Notes: generated by a model from the sequence alone, not told the origin. A stretch of 64,000 nt of DNA from UBA7378 sp049611805 (GCA_049611805.1 JBMZAX010000001.1:124001-188000), one strand, 5' to 3'; shown: positions 43,595 to 53,607, counted from the stretch's first letter. Translations and numbers: made by a program.

Positions 43595-45265
43595 ACGTCG
43601 AAAACCCAAACGCTCAAAATCGCGCTGGCGCAGTTGAACCCGATTGTGGGTGACCTGTCGGGCAATGCCGAGCTTCTGAAACAGGCGCGCGCCGACGCCG
43701 CGGCTTCGGGGGCGGATATTGTCGTTGCCAGCGAATTGTTTTTGACCGGCTATCCGCCGGAAGACCTTGTGCTCAAGCGTTCTTTTCTGACGCGCGCACG
43801 CGAAATGGTCGATGATCTGGTTGCCCTCACGGCAGATGGCGGCCCGGCGCTGATTTTTGGCGCGCCCATGATTGATGGCGGGCAATTGCACAATAGCGTG
43901 GTCGCTGCCGATGGCGGCCAAATGGCGGTGCGCCACAAGCATCATTTGCCGAATTATGCGGTGTTTGACGAAAAACGCCTGTTTCATGCAGGCCCCCTGC
44001 CGGCGCCGGTGGAGATGCGCGGGGTGCGGTTCGGCTTGCCGATTTGCGAGGATATCTGGTTTGGCGATGTGTGCGCGCATTTGAAGGCAGAAGGTGCCGA
44101 GCTTCTGGTGTCGCCCAACGGGTCGCCGTTCGAGCGCGGCAAACATGACAAACGCTGTGCCCATGCCCGCGCACGCGTGGGCGAAACGGGCCTGCCGCTG
44201 GTTTATGTCAATCAGTTTGGCGGGCAGGATGAACTGGTGTTTGACGGTGGCAGTTTCGCCATGGCAGGCGATGGCACGATTGCGGTGCAGGGCGCTGTCT
44301 GGTCGTCTGACGTTATTGTGACAGACTGGCACGCGGGCGAAGGGGCTTGGGTCTGCACCCCGCAAACGGCTGTCGCCGCGCCCGATGATTTGGCGCAGAT
44401 TTATCAGGCGGCGATGCTGGGCTTGCGCGATTATGTGAACAAAAACGGTTTTCCGGGTGTTTTGCTGGGGCTGTCGGGCGGCATTGACAGCGCCATTTGC
44501 GCGGCCATGGCGGTTGATGCGCTGGGCGCAGACCATGTTCATGCCGTCATGCTGCCGTCGCGCTATACCAGCCGGTCGAGCCTTGATGATGCGTCGGCCT
44601 GCGCCGCTGCGCTGGGCATTCGCCTTGATACGGTGCCGATTGCGCCGCCGGTTGAGGCTGTCGAAACCGTATTGTCGGATATGTTTGTCGGCACCAATGC
44701 GGATATTACGGAAGAAAATATCCAGTCGCGCTTGCGCGGCACGCTTTTGATGGCGGTTTCAAACAAATTTGGCAGCATGGTGGTCACCACCGGCAATAAG
44801 TCAGAGGTATCAGTAGGTTATGCAACGCTCTATGGCGACATGAATGGCGGCTACAACCCCATTAAGGATATTTACAAAACGGAAGTTTTCAAACTGGCGC
44901 GCTGGCGCAATGACCATATTCCCGCAACCGGCATGGGGCCGTCGGGTGTGGTGATACCCGAAACCATTATCGAAAAGCCGCCCAGCGCCGAATTGCGCCC
45001 CGACCAGAAAGACGAAGACAGCCTGCCGCCTTATGACGCGCTGGACGATATTTTGTTCTGTCTGGTGGAGGATGAGCTGGGCGTGGATGAAATTGTCGCC
45101 CGTGGACATGCGAAGGATGTCGTGCGCCGCATCGAACATCTGCTATATGTTTCCGAATATAAACGCCGTCAGGCCGCGCCCGGTGCCAAAATTGGTGCCC
45201 GCAATTTCGGGCGCGACCGGCGCTATCCGATCACCAACGGGTTTCGAGACGCGTTGACGCGCTAA
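43592..45265 (+). CDS. nadE: Glutamine-dependent NAD+ synthetase
   Basis: A 557-residue two-domain enzyme. The N-terminal nitrilase-type glutaminase (~1-260) has the catalytic Glu48 (ASELFLTGYPPED), the Lys/His segment RHKHHLPNYAVFDEKR and nucleophile Cys152 (GLPICEDIWFGD). The C-terminal synthetase has the ATP-pyrophosphatase P-loop LSGGIDSA (294-301) and GNKSEVSVGYATLYGDMNGG. It converts deamido-NAD to NAD using ammonia channelled from glutamine. The frame is open upstream to 43535 but the ATG at 43592 gives the family N-terminus (MTSKTQTLKIALAQLN). gltX follows after 25 bp. Confidence 0.95.
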   Translation: MTSKTQTLKIALAQLNPIVGDLSGNAELLKQARADAAASGADIVVASELFLTGYPPEDLVLKRSFLTRAREMVDDLVALTADGGPALIFGAPMIDGGQLHNSVVAADGGQMAVRHKHHLPNYAVFDEKRLFHAGPLPAPVEMRGVRFGLPICEDIWFGDVCAHLKAEGAELLVSPNGSPFERGKHDKRCAHARARVGETGLPLVYVNQFGGQDELVFDGGSFAMAGDGTIAVQGAVWSSDVIVTDWHAGEGAWVCTPQTAVAAPDDLAQIYQAAMLGLRDYVNKNGFPGVLLGLSGGIDSAICAAMAVDALGADHVHAVMLPSRYTSRSSLDDASACAAALGIRLDTVPIAPPVEAVETVLSDMFVGTNADITEENIQSRLRGTLLMAVSNKFGSMVVTTGNKSEVSVGYATLYGDMNGGYNPIKDIYKTEVFKLARWRNDHIPATGMGPSGVVIPETIIEKPPSAELRPDQKDEDSLPPYDALDDILFCLVEDELGVDEIVARGHAKDVVRRIEHLLYVSEYKRRQAAPGAKIGARNFGRDRRYPITNGFRDALTR

Positions 45266-45290
45266 CACTGATTAAAAAGGTCGCCCTCAA

Positions 45291-46637
45291 ATGTCCATCC
45301 GAACGCGTTTCGCCCCCAGCCCAACGGGATTGCTGCATGTCGGCAATGCCCGCGCCGCCCTGTTCTGTTTCCTGTTTGCCAAAAAGCATGACGGCCAGTT
45401 TGTGCTGCGCCTCGATGACACTGATACCGAACGCTCGACGCAAGACTTTGCCGATGCCATTCAAGCCGATCTCGACTGGCTGGGTCTGACATGGGATGAA
45501 ACCGCCCGCCAGTCAGACCGTTTCGACCGCTATGACGCGGCATTTGAAACGCTGGTTGCACAAGGCCATGTCTATGCCTGTTATGAAACGCCGGACGAAT
45601 TGGAGCGCAAACGCAAACGCCAGCTTGCCCGCGGCAAACCGCCGGTTTACGACCGCGCAGGTCTGGGCTTGTCGGCTGATGAAAAGGCCGCGCTGGAGGC
45701 TGAGGGCCGCGCACCGCATTGGCGGTTTAAGCTTTCCGGCAATCAGGTCGGCTGGCACGACCTCGTGCGGGGTGAACAGAAAATCGACACATCCAGCGTG
45801 TCAGACCCGGTTATTCGCCGCGCCGACGGCACTTGGCTCTATACGCTGCCCAGCGTGGTCGATGATCTGGATATGAAAATCAGCCATGTCATCAGGGGCG
45901 AAGACCATGTGACCAATACCGCCGCGCAAGTGGAGCTGATCGCAGCGCTGGGCGGGATGGTGCCGGAATTTGCCCATTTTTCTCTGATGCTGGGTGCCGA
46001 TGGCAGCGGCCTGTCAAAGCGCCTTGGGTCGCTGGCACTGGCGGAGTTGCGCGATAGCGGTCTGGAGCCGATAAGTCTGAACGCGCATATTGCGCGTCTG
46101 GGCACGGCCGATCCGGTGGTTCCGGCCCGGACCATGCAGGAGATTATTGACGGTTTTGACATGGCGCGGCTTGGTCGTGCGCCGGCACGCTTTGACCCGG
46201 AAGATGTGGTGCGCCTGAACGCCCGTATTTTGCATGAAACGCCTTATGCGGCGGTGGCAGACCGCCTCGCCGAAATTGGCGCGCCCACGCAAGCCGAATT
46301 CTGGGAGGCCATGCGCGGCAATATTGAAAAATTTGCCGATATGCAAAACATCATGGCGCTCATTAACGGGCCGGTCACGCCAATGGTCGAGGCTGATGAT
46401 GCCGACTATGTCGCGCAAGCGCGCGTATTATTGCCGGATGCGCCGCTCGACACGCAAAGCTGGTCGGTCTGGACGGGTCGGCTGAAAGAGGAAACGGGCC
46501 GAAAAGGGCGGGGCTTGTTCATGCCCTTGCGCATGGCCTTGACCGGCCAGTCGCATGGCCCCGAAATGCAACATTTGCTGTATCATATCGGTTATGATGA
46601 GGCGGTCGCCCGATTGGAAGCGGCCGGGAAACAATAA
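45291..46637 (+). CDS. gltX: Glutamyl-tRNA synthetase
   Basis: A 448-residue class I aminoacyl-tRNA synthetase. The HIGH motif reads HVGN (16-19) in FAPSPTGLLHVGNARAA, and the KMSKS equivalent is GSGLSKRLG (~237-245). LRLDDTDTERS, in place of the common RxEDTD, is in the catalytic domain. Many alphaproteobacteria carry two gltX genes, one of which can charge tRNA-Gln; which type this is cannot be decided here. cimA starts one base after its stop, so the two are probably co-transcribed. Confidence 0.93.
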   Translation: MSIRTRFAPSPTGLLHVGNARAALFCFLFAKKHDGQFVLRLDDTDTERSTQDFADAIQADLDWLGLTWDETARQSDRFDRYDAAFETLVAQGHVYACYETPDELERKRKRQLARGKPPVYDRAGLGLSADEKAALEAEGRAPHWRFKLSGNQVGWHDLVRGEQKIDTSSVSDPVIRRADGTWLYTLPSVVDDLDMKISHVIRGEDHVTNTAAQVELIAALGGMVPEFAHFSLMLGADGSGLSKRLGSLALAELRDSGLEPISLNAHIARLGTADPVVPARTMQEIIDGFDMARLGRAPARFDPEDVVRLNARILHETPYAAVADRLAEIGAPTQAEFWEAMRGNIEKFADMQNIMALINGPVTPMVEADDADYVAQARVLLPDAPLDTQSWSVWTGRLKEETGRKGRGLFMPLRMALTGQSHGPEMQHLLYHIGYDEAVARLEAAGKQ

Positions 46638-46638
46638 T

Positions 46639-48243
46639 ATGACCGAACGCCTATATTTATTCGACACCACATTGCGCGACGGGCAGCAAACCTCCGGCGT
46701 TGATTTTTCGCTGGCCGATAAAATTCGCATTGCCAATGCGCTCGACAATCTGGGGCTTGATTATATTGAGGGCGGCTACCCCGGTGCCAATCCGACCGAC
46801 AGCCAGTTTTTTGCCGAAGACCGCAAGCTGAAACGCGCCGTAATGACGGCCTTCGGCATGACAAAGCGCGCCGGTCGCAGCGCCGACAATGACCCCGGAT
46901 TTATGGAAGTGCTCAACGCCCAAGCAGGCGCGGTGTGCCTTGTTGGCAAAAGCTGGGACTATCATGTCGATGTGGCGCTGGGCATCAGCAATGAGGAAAA
47001 TCTCGCCAGCATTCGCGACAGTGTGGCGGCGGTCGGCCAGCACGGGCGCGAAGCCATGATCGATTGCGAGCATTTTTTCGACGGCTATAAGGCCAATCGC
47101 GATTATGCGCTGGCTTGTGCCACGCAAGCCCTTGAAGCCGGTGCCCGCTGGGTGGTGTTGTGCGACACAAATGGCGGCACATTGCCCGATGAGGTGTTTG
47201 AAATCGTGTCGGATGTCGCCACGCATATTCCCGGCGACCATCTTGGTATCCATACGCATAATGATACGGAAAATGCGGTGGCGAACACGCTGGCCGCCGT
47301 GCAGGCGGGGGTGCGCCAGCTTCAGGGTACAATCAACGGTCTGGGCGAGCGTTGCGGCAATGCCAATCTGGTTTCGCTGATCCCGACCCTGTTGCTCAAA
47401 CCCCGCTATGCCGAGCGTTTTGAAACCGGCATTGATATTGAAAACCTGCCGGCCTTGCGCGGTGTTTCCAATTTGCTGGATGAATTGCTGAACCAGACCC
47501 CCAATCGCCATGCGCCTTATGTCGGCGCATCTGCCTTTGCCCATAAGGGCGGCATTCATGTCTCGGCCGTGATGAAAGACCCGACCACTTACGAACATGT
47601 CGCGCCCGAAATGGTTGGCAATCGGCGTACAATTCTGGTGTCCGATCAGGCCGGCAAAAGCAATGTGGTCGACCGGCTGACATCGGCGGGCATTGCGTTT
47701 GACGCGGCAGACCCGGCGATCGAGCATATTTTGCGCGAGGTGAAGCAAAAGGAATCCGAGGGCTACAGCTATGACGGGGTGGGCGCGTCGTTTGAACTGC
47801 TCGCCATGCGGCATTTGGGGCAGTTGCCGGAATTTTTTGACGTTGAGGCTTATGAGGTCAATGTCAGCAATGACCGCGCGCACGGCACGCGCTCGGTTGC
47901 CAAGCTTGCCTTGGTGATTGACGGCGAAACGGTCGAAACGCAAGGAACCGGAAATGGCCCGATCAATGCGCTGGATATGGCCTTGCGCGCCGATCTGCGC
48001 CGCTATGCGGTTTATATTGACGAGATGCGGCTGGTGGATTTCAAAGTGCGTATTCTAAACTCCGGCACCGAGGCCGTAACCCGCGTGACCATTGAAAGCG
48101 TGGATGGCGAAGGGCGGTCATGGCGCACGATTGGTGTGAATGCCAATATTGTGGTCGCTTCGCTGGAGGCTTTGCTGGATGCCGTAAACTACAAACTTCT
48201 TCGCGATGGGGCCAGCGCCGACCCCGAAAGCGAACCCGCCTGA
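46639..48243 (+). CDS. cimA: Citramalate synthase
   Basis: A 534-residue member of the isopropylmalate/citramalate synthase family. The metal-binding DTTLRDG is at 9-15 and the His-x-His pair at 205 and 207 (GIHTHNDTENAVANT). The C-terminal regulatory LeuA-dimer domain is present (RVTIESVDGEGRSWRTIGVN). The family member with DGQQTSGVDFSLADK is CimA-type, condensing pyruvate with acetyl-CoA to citramalate for isoleucine synthesis. 2-Isopropylmalate or homocitrate synthase activity is less likely but not excluded. The ATG at 46639 follows gltX directly. Confidence 0.88.
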   Translation: MTERLYLFDTTLRDGQQTSGVDFSLADKIRIANALDNLGLDYIEGGYPGANPTDSQFFAEDRKLKRAVMTAFGMTKRAGRSADNDPGFMEVLNAQAGAVCLVGKSWDYHVDVALGISNEENLASIRDSVAAVGQHGREAMIDCEHFFDGYKANRDYALACATQALEAGARWVVLCDTNGGTLPDEVFEIVSDVATHIPGDHLGIHTHNDTENAVANTLAAVQAGVRQLQGTINGLGERCGNANLVSLIPTLLLKPRYAERFETGIDIENLPALRGVSNLLDELLNQTPNRHAPYVGASAFAHKGGIHVSAVMKDPTTYEHVAPEMVGNRRTILVSDQAGKSNVVDRLTSAGIAFDAADPAIEHILREVKQKESEGYSYDGVGASFELLAMRHLGQLPEFFDVEAYEVNVSNDRAHGTRSVAKLALVIDGETVETQGTGNGPINALDMALRADLRRYAVYIDEMRLVDFKVRILNSGTEAVTRVTIESVDGEGRSWRTIGVNANIVVASLEALLDAVNYKLLRDGASADPESEPA

Positions 48244-48323
48244 ACCCGGCTTAACCTGCTTGCGCGGGATGTGGTGACAAGCCGCCGGTTTGAAAGTAAA
48301 CTTGAAGTAATTTCGGAGGCTTT

Positions 48324-49016
48324 ATGCGCGCGTTAACATCCCTTTTGTTCCCTATCCATCCTGAAGGCTACAAATTTATCGGTGTTTTCGCGGCGCTGAC
48401 CTTGCTGCTTTATTTCATTTCCGATTTTCTGGGCAATGCCGGTCTGGTGTTAACGCTCTGGTGCGCGTGGTTTTTCCGCGATCCGGCGCGCACAACCCCG
48501 CAGCGCAGCGGCCTTGTCATCAGCCCTGCCGACGGTGTCGTCAACATGATTACCGAGGCCGTGCCGCCGCCGGAATTGGGGCTGGGACTGGAAATGCGCC
48601 CGCGCGTTTCGGTTTTCATGAATGTGTTCAACGTGCATGTGAACCGCATGCCGGTCAGCGGCACGGTGCGCAAATCGCTCTATCGCACGGGCCAGTTTCT
48701 AAGCGCCGATCTGGACAAGGCCAGCGAAGCCAATGAACGCCAATCTTTGCTGGTCGAAACCGAAGACGGCAAAACGCTGGTGGTCGTGCAGATTGCCGGT
48801 CTGGTCGCCCGACGGGTTTTGTGCTTTGTGCATGAAGACCAGGAAGTAACCGCCGGTGAGCGCTTCGGCCTCATACGCTTCGGCAGTCGTTGTGATGTCT
48901 ATTTGCCGGTCGGGGCGGTGCCGCTGGTCAGCATCGGGCAGACGGCGATTGCGGGAGAAACCGTGCTGGCAGATCTCGACAGCAATGAGCCGGTGCGCGA
49001 CACGCTCACAGATTGA
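48324..49016 (+). CDS. psd: Phosphatidylserine decarboxylase
   Basis: A 230-residue short-type PSD proenzyme. Two hydrophobic helices lie near residues 17-48 (FIGVFAALTLLLYFI and VLTLWCAWFF). The catalytic domain has ISPADGVV, MNVFNVHVNRMPVSG and the self-cleavage site Gly187-Ser188 in IRFGSRCDVYLP, giving a pyruvoyl-bearing alpha chain. It makes phosphatidylethanolamine at the inner membrane. CGGAGG lies before the start. pssA, often the next gene, is ~9.3 kb away at 58363, separated here by an efflux operon and metabolic genes. Confidence 0.94.
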   Translation: MRALTSLLFPIHPEGYKFIGVFAALTLLLYFISDFLGNAGLVLTLWCAWFFRDPARTTPQRSGLVISPADGVVNMITEAVPPPELGLGLEMRPRVSVFMNVFNVHVNRMPVSGTVRKSLYRTGQFLSADLDKASEANERQSLLVETEDGKTLVVVQIAGLVARRVLCFVHEDQEVTAGERFGLIRFGSRCDVYLPVGAVPLVSIGQTAIAGETVLADLDSNEPVRDTLTD

Positions 49017-49026
49017 CAAACAGCTC

Positions 49027-52000
49027 TCAGCCGCGACGCCCCAATTGCGCGCGCAAATTGGCAAATTGCCCGCGTGATACGGAATTGCGTATCTGGTCGG
49101 GCAGGGCCAGCATCACCGGAACGAGAATGAGGGTCAAAAGCGTTGAAAAGCCGAGCCCGAAAATAATCGCCGTTGCCATTTGCACCCACCAGGCCGATGT
49201 CGGTGCGCCAAATTGAATGGTGCGGTTCATCACATCGACGGAAGCCTGTATCGCCATCGGAAACAGCCCGATCATGGTGGTAACGGTGGTCAGCAAAATC
49301 GGGCGCAGGCGTTGTCCTGAGGTTTTTAAAATCGCCGTGACACGATCCATGCCGCTTTCCAGAAGCCGCTGATAGGTGTCGATCAGCACAATCGAATTAT
49401 TCACCACAATTCCGGCCAGTGCGACAACGCCGGTACCGCTCATAATCACGCTGAAGGTCTGGCCTGTAACGACCATGCCCAGCAACACGCCGACCGTCGA
49501 CAGCACCACGGTGGAAAGCGTCAGGCAGGTGTAATAAACACTGTTGAACTGCATCAGCAGAATAATGAACATGAGCATTAGCGAGGCGAGCATGGCAAAG
49601 CCCAAAAAGCTTGCCGCCGCTTCGCTTTCCTCATTGGCCCCGCGCAGGCGATAACGCACGCCGTCGGGCAGGGTCTGGGTCGACATCCAAGACAAAAACG
49701 CCTGCTCGCCAATAACGGCGAGATAGGGCAGGCCGGTTTCGGGGTCAATGGCTGTATCGGCCTTGATATCGACAACGCGCAAACCGTCAATGCGATTGAC
49801 GCTGCCGGTTTCTTCATCGGCGGTACGCGTTACGAAATTGGTAATCGGCACATTGCCGGCCGGTGTGCTGACCCTGAGTTGGTCGAGCTGATCGAAAGAG
49901 CGGTCGGCAATGGGATATCGTGCGCGAATTTCAATTTCGTCTTCGGAATCATCGGGTCGGTAATGCCCGATCAAAATGCCGTCCGTCACCATCTGAACCA
50001 TTGAGCCCAATGTCGCAATATCGGCATTGAAGCGGGCGGCGGCCTCGCGGTCGACGGTGATGTCCCATTCGATGCCGGGCAAGGGGCGGGTGTCCTCAAT
50101 GGAGGTAAACAAATCCGTGCGCTCTTCCAAAAAGCCGCGAATTTGCTTGGCGGCGGCGTAAAGGTTTTGCTTGCTCGTGCCACTCAATTCAACCTGCAGA
50201 GCCTGTCCGGTGGGCGGGCCTTGCTCGCGCGCAACAACCAACACTTGAATGCCGGGAATACCGGTACTCTGGTCGCGAATATCCTGAAGGATTTGTGACG
50301 AGGGTTTGCGGGAGGAAAAATGCGTGAACTCAACCAGCAGACGCCCGACCATATCGCGCGGTGTATCTTCATCAAATGCCGGATTGCCGCCCGTGCCACC
50401 GACACCGGGCCCGGTTTCGGTAAAGGCGGCGAAAATACCCGGCGTCGACAGCACAATATCTTCGACCTTGCGCGTGGCCGCATCAATTTCATCGACCGAC
50501 AGATTGCCGCGCGCCTTGATGAAAATATTGGCCTGAATGGGTTCGGTCGGCGTGAAAAATTCAACGCCATTGCCAAACCTGTCATAAAGCACAATCACGC
50601 CGAGAAGAATTGCCAGCGCCGATGAGACGGAAATAATCGGGTGGCGAATACATCTGTCCAGCAATCGCAAATATTTGCCGGTCATGCCCGGTGCGGCCGC
50701 GATATCAAGTTCATTTTCCGCACTCAGGCTGGTCAGCAATTTGTCACCGCGCTGTTCCGAGCGCCCGATCAACCCGCCGACAACCGGCAAAAACACCATG
50801 GCCGTCAAAAGCGAAGCCGACAAAACGATAATCACCGTCAGCGGCAGATAGGACATGAAGCGGCCCGTAACACCGGGCCATAAAAGCATCGGGGCGAAGG
50901 CGGCCAGAGTCGTCGAGGTCGAGGCAATGATCGGCCACAACATGCGGTCTGCGGCCATGGCGTAGGCTTCCTTGCGGTTCAGCCCTTCGGCCATTTTTCG
51001 GTCGGCATATTCAACCACCACAATGGCCCCGTCGACCAAAATGCCGACAGACAGAACCAGCCCGAACATGATCATCTGGTTGACCGTCATGCCCATCAGA
51101 TCGATGATGAGAAATCCGAGCAGAAACGATGTTGGGATGGCAAGCCCGACCATCATGGCCGAGCGCAAGCCCAGTGCCGAAATCACGAGGATCATCACCA
51201 GCAGAATTGCATTGGTAATTGATGTTTGCAGCGTGCCGATCATTTCGAAAATAAAGCTGGAAATGTCGAATGAAAAATCGACTTTGATGTTTTCCGGCCA
51301 ATCGGCGGTCACTTCCTGCGTGGCCGCGCGAATGTTGCGTGTGGTGTCCACCACATTGGCACCGATGCGCTTGGTCACCTCGATTGAAATGGTCGGTGTG
51401 CCGTTGAAGCGGGCATAGGTGTCGGGGTCTTTGAAGCCGCGGCGAATTTCAGCAACATCGGAAAGCCGCACCACGGCATCGGCTTCCTGGCGGATCGGCA
51501 GATTGTAAATGTCTTCGGCGTTTTCAATCAGACCGGGCACGCTGACCGAAAACCGGCCGACGCCGCTGTCAATACTGCCGGCCGGGACAAGCCGGTTGTT
51601 GCGCGACAGCGTGGCAAAAATCTCCTCGGCGGAAATCTTGTAATGCAACAGCGTGCGCGGGTCGATAATGACCTCAAGCACTTCCTCGCGATTGCCCAGC
51701 ATATTGGCTTCCAGCACATTGGGCAGCGCCGTGAGCTGGTCTTTCAGCATTTGCGCGTGTTCGAACAGCGCGCGCTCCGAGCCTTCCGTTGACAGGCTGA
51801 CCATCATGACCGGAAACAGGCTGGCGTTGAACTCGCGCACATCCGGCTCTTCGGCGTCATCGGGCAATTCGGATTTCACGCGATCCATTTTCTCGCGCAC
51901 ATCAAGCAATGCCTGGTCTTTGTCAAAGCTGACATCAAATTCGAGAATGACGGCGCCGTAATTTTGCGACGCAACCGCGCGCATCTCCTTCAGCCCGGTC

Positions 52001-52224
52001 AAATTGCGAAGCTCCAGCTCCATCGGCTTGACCAGCAGGCGCTCGGCATCTTCCGGCGCAATGCCCGGCAGCACCACGCCCACATAGATAAACGGTATCG
52101 GAATATCGGGGTCTGCCTCAATCGGCAGGGTTTGATAGGCGGTTATGCCGCCGAACAAAAGCCCGAACAAAATCGCAATAACGGCGCGGCTGCGCCGCAT
52201 CGCCTGAGTGATAAATCCGAACAT
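49027..52224 (-). CDS. RND-family efflux transporter permease
   Basis: A 1065-residue inner-membrane pump with the RND layout: one N-terminal helix, a large periplasmic domain (~35-335), helices 2-7, a second periplasmic domain (~560-870), then helices 8-12. Typical motifs include GIAPEDAERLLVKPMELELR and, in TM4, GLVLSVGILVDGAIVVVEYADR; its single Asp, Asp-Gly rather than the double Asp of AcrB, is usual for this branch. It follows its adaptor by 3 bp. No outer-membrane channel gene is adjacent. Substrates could be drugs, detergents or metabolites; which is not readable. Confidence 0.92.
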   Translation of the reverse strand: MFGFITQAMRRSRAVIAILFGLLFGGITAYQTLPIEADPDIPIPFIYVGVVLPGIAPEDAERLLVKPMELELRNLTGLKEMRAVASQNYGAVILEFDVSFDKDQALLDVREKMDRVKSELPDDAEEPDVREFNASLFPVMMVSLSTEGSERALFEHAQMLKDQLTALPNVLEANMLGNREEVLEVIIDPRTLLHYKISAEEIFATLSRNNRLVPAGSIDSGVGRFSVSVPGLIENAEDIYNLPIRQEADAVVRLSDVAEIRRGFKDPDTYARFNGTPTISIEVTKRIGANVVDTTRNIRAATQEVTADWPENIKVDFSFDISSFIFEMIGTLQTSITNAILLVMILVISALGLRSAMMVGLAIPTSFLLGFLIIDLMGMTVNQMIMFGLVLSVGILVDGAIVVVEYADRKMAEGLNRKEAYAMAADRMLWPIIASTSTTLAAFAPMLLWPGVTGRFMSYLPLTVIIVLSASLLTAMVFLPVVGGLIGRSEQRGDKLLTSLSAENELDIAAAPGMTGKYLRLLDRCIRHPIISVSSALAILLGVIVLYDRFGNGVEFFTPTEPIQANIFIKARGNLSVDEIDAATRKVEDIVLSTPGIFAAFTETGPGVGGTGGNPAFDEDTPRDMVGRLLVEFTHFSSRKPSSQILQDIRDQSTGIPGIQVLVVAREQGPPTGQALQVELSGTSKQNLYAAAKQIRGFLEERTDLFTSIEDTRPLPGIEWDITVDREAAARFNADIATLGSMVQMVTDGILIGHYRPDDSEDEIEIRARYPIADRSFDQLDQLRVSTPAGNVPITNFVTRTADEETGSVNRIDGLRVVDIKADTAIDPETGLPYLAVIGEQAFLSWMSTQTLPDGVRYRLRGANEESEAAASFLGFAMLASLMLMFIILLMQFNSVYYTCLTLSTVVLSTVGVLLGMVVTGQTFSVIMSGTGVVALAGIVVNNSIVLIDTYQRLLESGMDRVTAILKTSGQRLRPILLTTVTTMIGLFPMAIQASVDVMNRTIQFGAPTSAWWVQMATAIIFGLGFSTLLTLILVPVMLALPDQIRNSVSRGQFANLRAQLGRRG

Positions 52225-52227
52225 GGG

Positions 52228-53400
52228 TTACATGGCTCCGGCGGCTTTAACCGATGCTTCCGTCTGAATTTCGGCATCTACCCGCTGGCCGGCGCGTGTG
52301 AAATCCCCGCCGCTAATGATGACCACTTCGGTTTCGCCCAATCCGGTGACGGTGGAATATTCGGTCTGATCCGACAAAATCGACACTTCGCGAAAAGCGA
52401 CCACCTCGCCTTCCAGCACGCGCACGCCAAGGCGTCCGGTATCATCCAGTGTCAGGGCACTGCGCGGAATTTGCGAAGCGCGCACGCGCTCGGACTCGAT
52501 TTCAAGATCGGCACTCACGCCGTCGCGCAGCAGAAAATCCTTGTTTGCAACTTCGACTTCAATCTGAAATGTGCGCGTGGCAAGGCTTGGGCTTTCCGCG
52601 ACATAACGCACAAACCCCGTCACCTCTTCGCCGGTCGCCAGAACCGCGCGCGCCGGTGCGCCATTGCGAATTTTGGTGATCTGGCTTTCGGCAACATGGG
52701 CGACAACAAGCAGCGGATCTTTGTCAATCAACGTGCCGCAAGGCTGGCCGGGGGCGATAAACGCGCCGGTTTTCAGCGGCAATTGATCGAGAATGCCGTC
52801 AAAGGGCGCTTTGATGCGCGTGCGCGACAATTCCACCTGATGCATTTTGACGGCCGCGGCGGCGGCGTCGAAATTGGCTTTGCTTGTGGCGCGCTGGCTT
52901 TTTGAAATATGGCCTTTTTCAAACAGTTTCTGCGAGGCTTCATAATTAATGCGTGCGGCGTCGCGCTTGGCTCTTGCTTCGGCCAGCATTGCCGCACGGG
53001 CGCCTGCATCAATTTCGCAAATCAACTGGCCTTTTTGAACCCGGCGTCCTTTGGGGGTCGGCAGATTGACAATCGTGCCGGATGTTTCCGAGGCAAGCGT
53101 CACAATCCGGTCGGCCTCGGTACGCCCTTGCAAGCGCACAATGGCGGTTGTGTCGCCGGCGGAAATCTCGCGCGCAATCACACGGAAAGGGGTTTCGTTC
53201 ACGCTGCGTGTTTTAATCGCTTGGGCCGGTTCGACGGTGTTTGCATCACCGTTGAAAACGCCGGAGCCGATCCAGAGGCCAATCGCCAGCAAAACGCCCA
53301 AAGAGGTGAGGACAGAACGATTGACCTGCACGCGCGCAGGCACGATGCGCAACCTTTCAAGAATAGGTTTTTTTTCGTGCCGGTTGGGATCAAATGTCAT
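52228..53400 (-). CDS. RND efflux periplasmic adaptor (membrane fusion protein)
   Basis: A 390-residue HlyD/AcrA-type adaptor. An N-terminal membrane anchor (~29-49, LTSLGVLLAIGLWIGSGVF) is followed by lipoyl-type halves (ETSGTIVNLPTPKGRRVQKGQLICEID and IKAPFDGILDQLPLKTGAFI) around a coiled-coil hairpin (~110-180), then beta-barrel and membrane-proximal domains. It connects the inner-membrane RND pump to an outer-membrane channel. It is first in the adaptor-pump operon. tRNA-Gln lies upstream on the same strand, with a short A/T palindrome between them. Confidence 0.92.
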   Translation of the reverse strand: MTFDPNRHEKKPILERLRIVPARVQVNRSVLTSLGVLLAIGLWIGSGVFNGDANTVEPAQAIKTRSVNETPFRVIAREISAGDTTAIVRLQGRTEADRIVTLASETSGTIVNLPTPKGRRVQKGQLICEIDAGARAAMLAEARAKRDAARINYEASQKLFEKGHISKSQRATSKANFDAAAAAVKMHQVELSRTRIKAPFDGILDQLPLKTGAFIAPGQPCGTLIDKDPLLVVAHVAESQITKIRNGAPARAVLATGEEVTGFVRYVAESPSLATRTFQIEVEVANKDFLLRDGVSADLEIESERVRASQIPRSALTLDDTGRLGVRVLEGEVVAFREVSILSDQTEYSTVTGLGETEVVIISGGDFTRAGQRVDAEIQTEASVKAAGAM

Positions 53401-53486
53401 TCGGACTCTCGTGAGCGATCAGATTCTATTTCTACGCATATAACGCTGTGATTCCGTCAAATTATTATACGCGACATAAGCTACGC

Positions 53487-53498
53487 CCTATATATAGG
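53487..53498. promoter_or_regulatory. 12-bp palindrome upstream of the RND operon
   Basis: CCTATATATAGG is a perfect inverted repeat between tRNA-Gln and the adaptor gene, about 90 bp before its start. It could be an operator for the efflux operon, but no regulator gene is adjacent and A/T-rich palindromes also arise by chance. Confidence 0.3.
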
Positions 53499-53533
53499 AC
53501 TTATTATCGAATTTTCCTATGGGTGCGGGAAAA

Positions 53534-53607
53534 TGGCTGGGGGAGGTGGATTCGAACCACCACTGACGGATTCAGAGTCCGTAGTCCTACCGTTAGACGA
53601 TCCCCCA
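53534..53607 (-). tRNA. tRNA-Gln (CTG anticodon)
   Basis: A 74-base cloverleaf with encoded CCA. The acceptor stem TGGGGGA/TCCCCCA is fully paired, with discriminator G. The anticodon stem ACGGA/TCCGT encloses loop CTCTGAA, giving anticodon CTG that reads CAG. The T-arm TGGTGGTTCGAATCCACC is intact. A T-A first acceptor pair is normal for bacterial tRNA-Gln. Confidence 0.94.
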
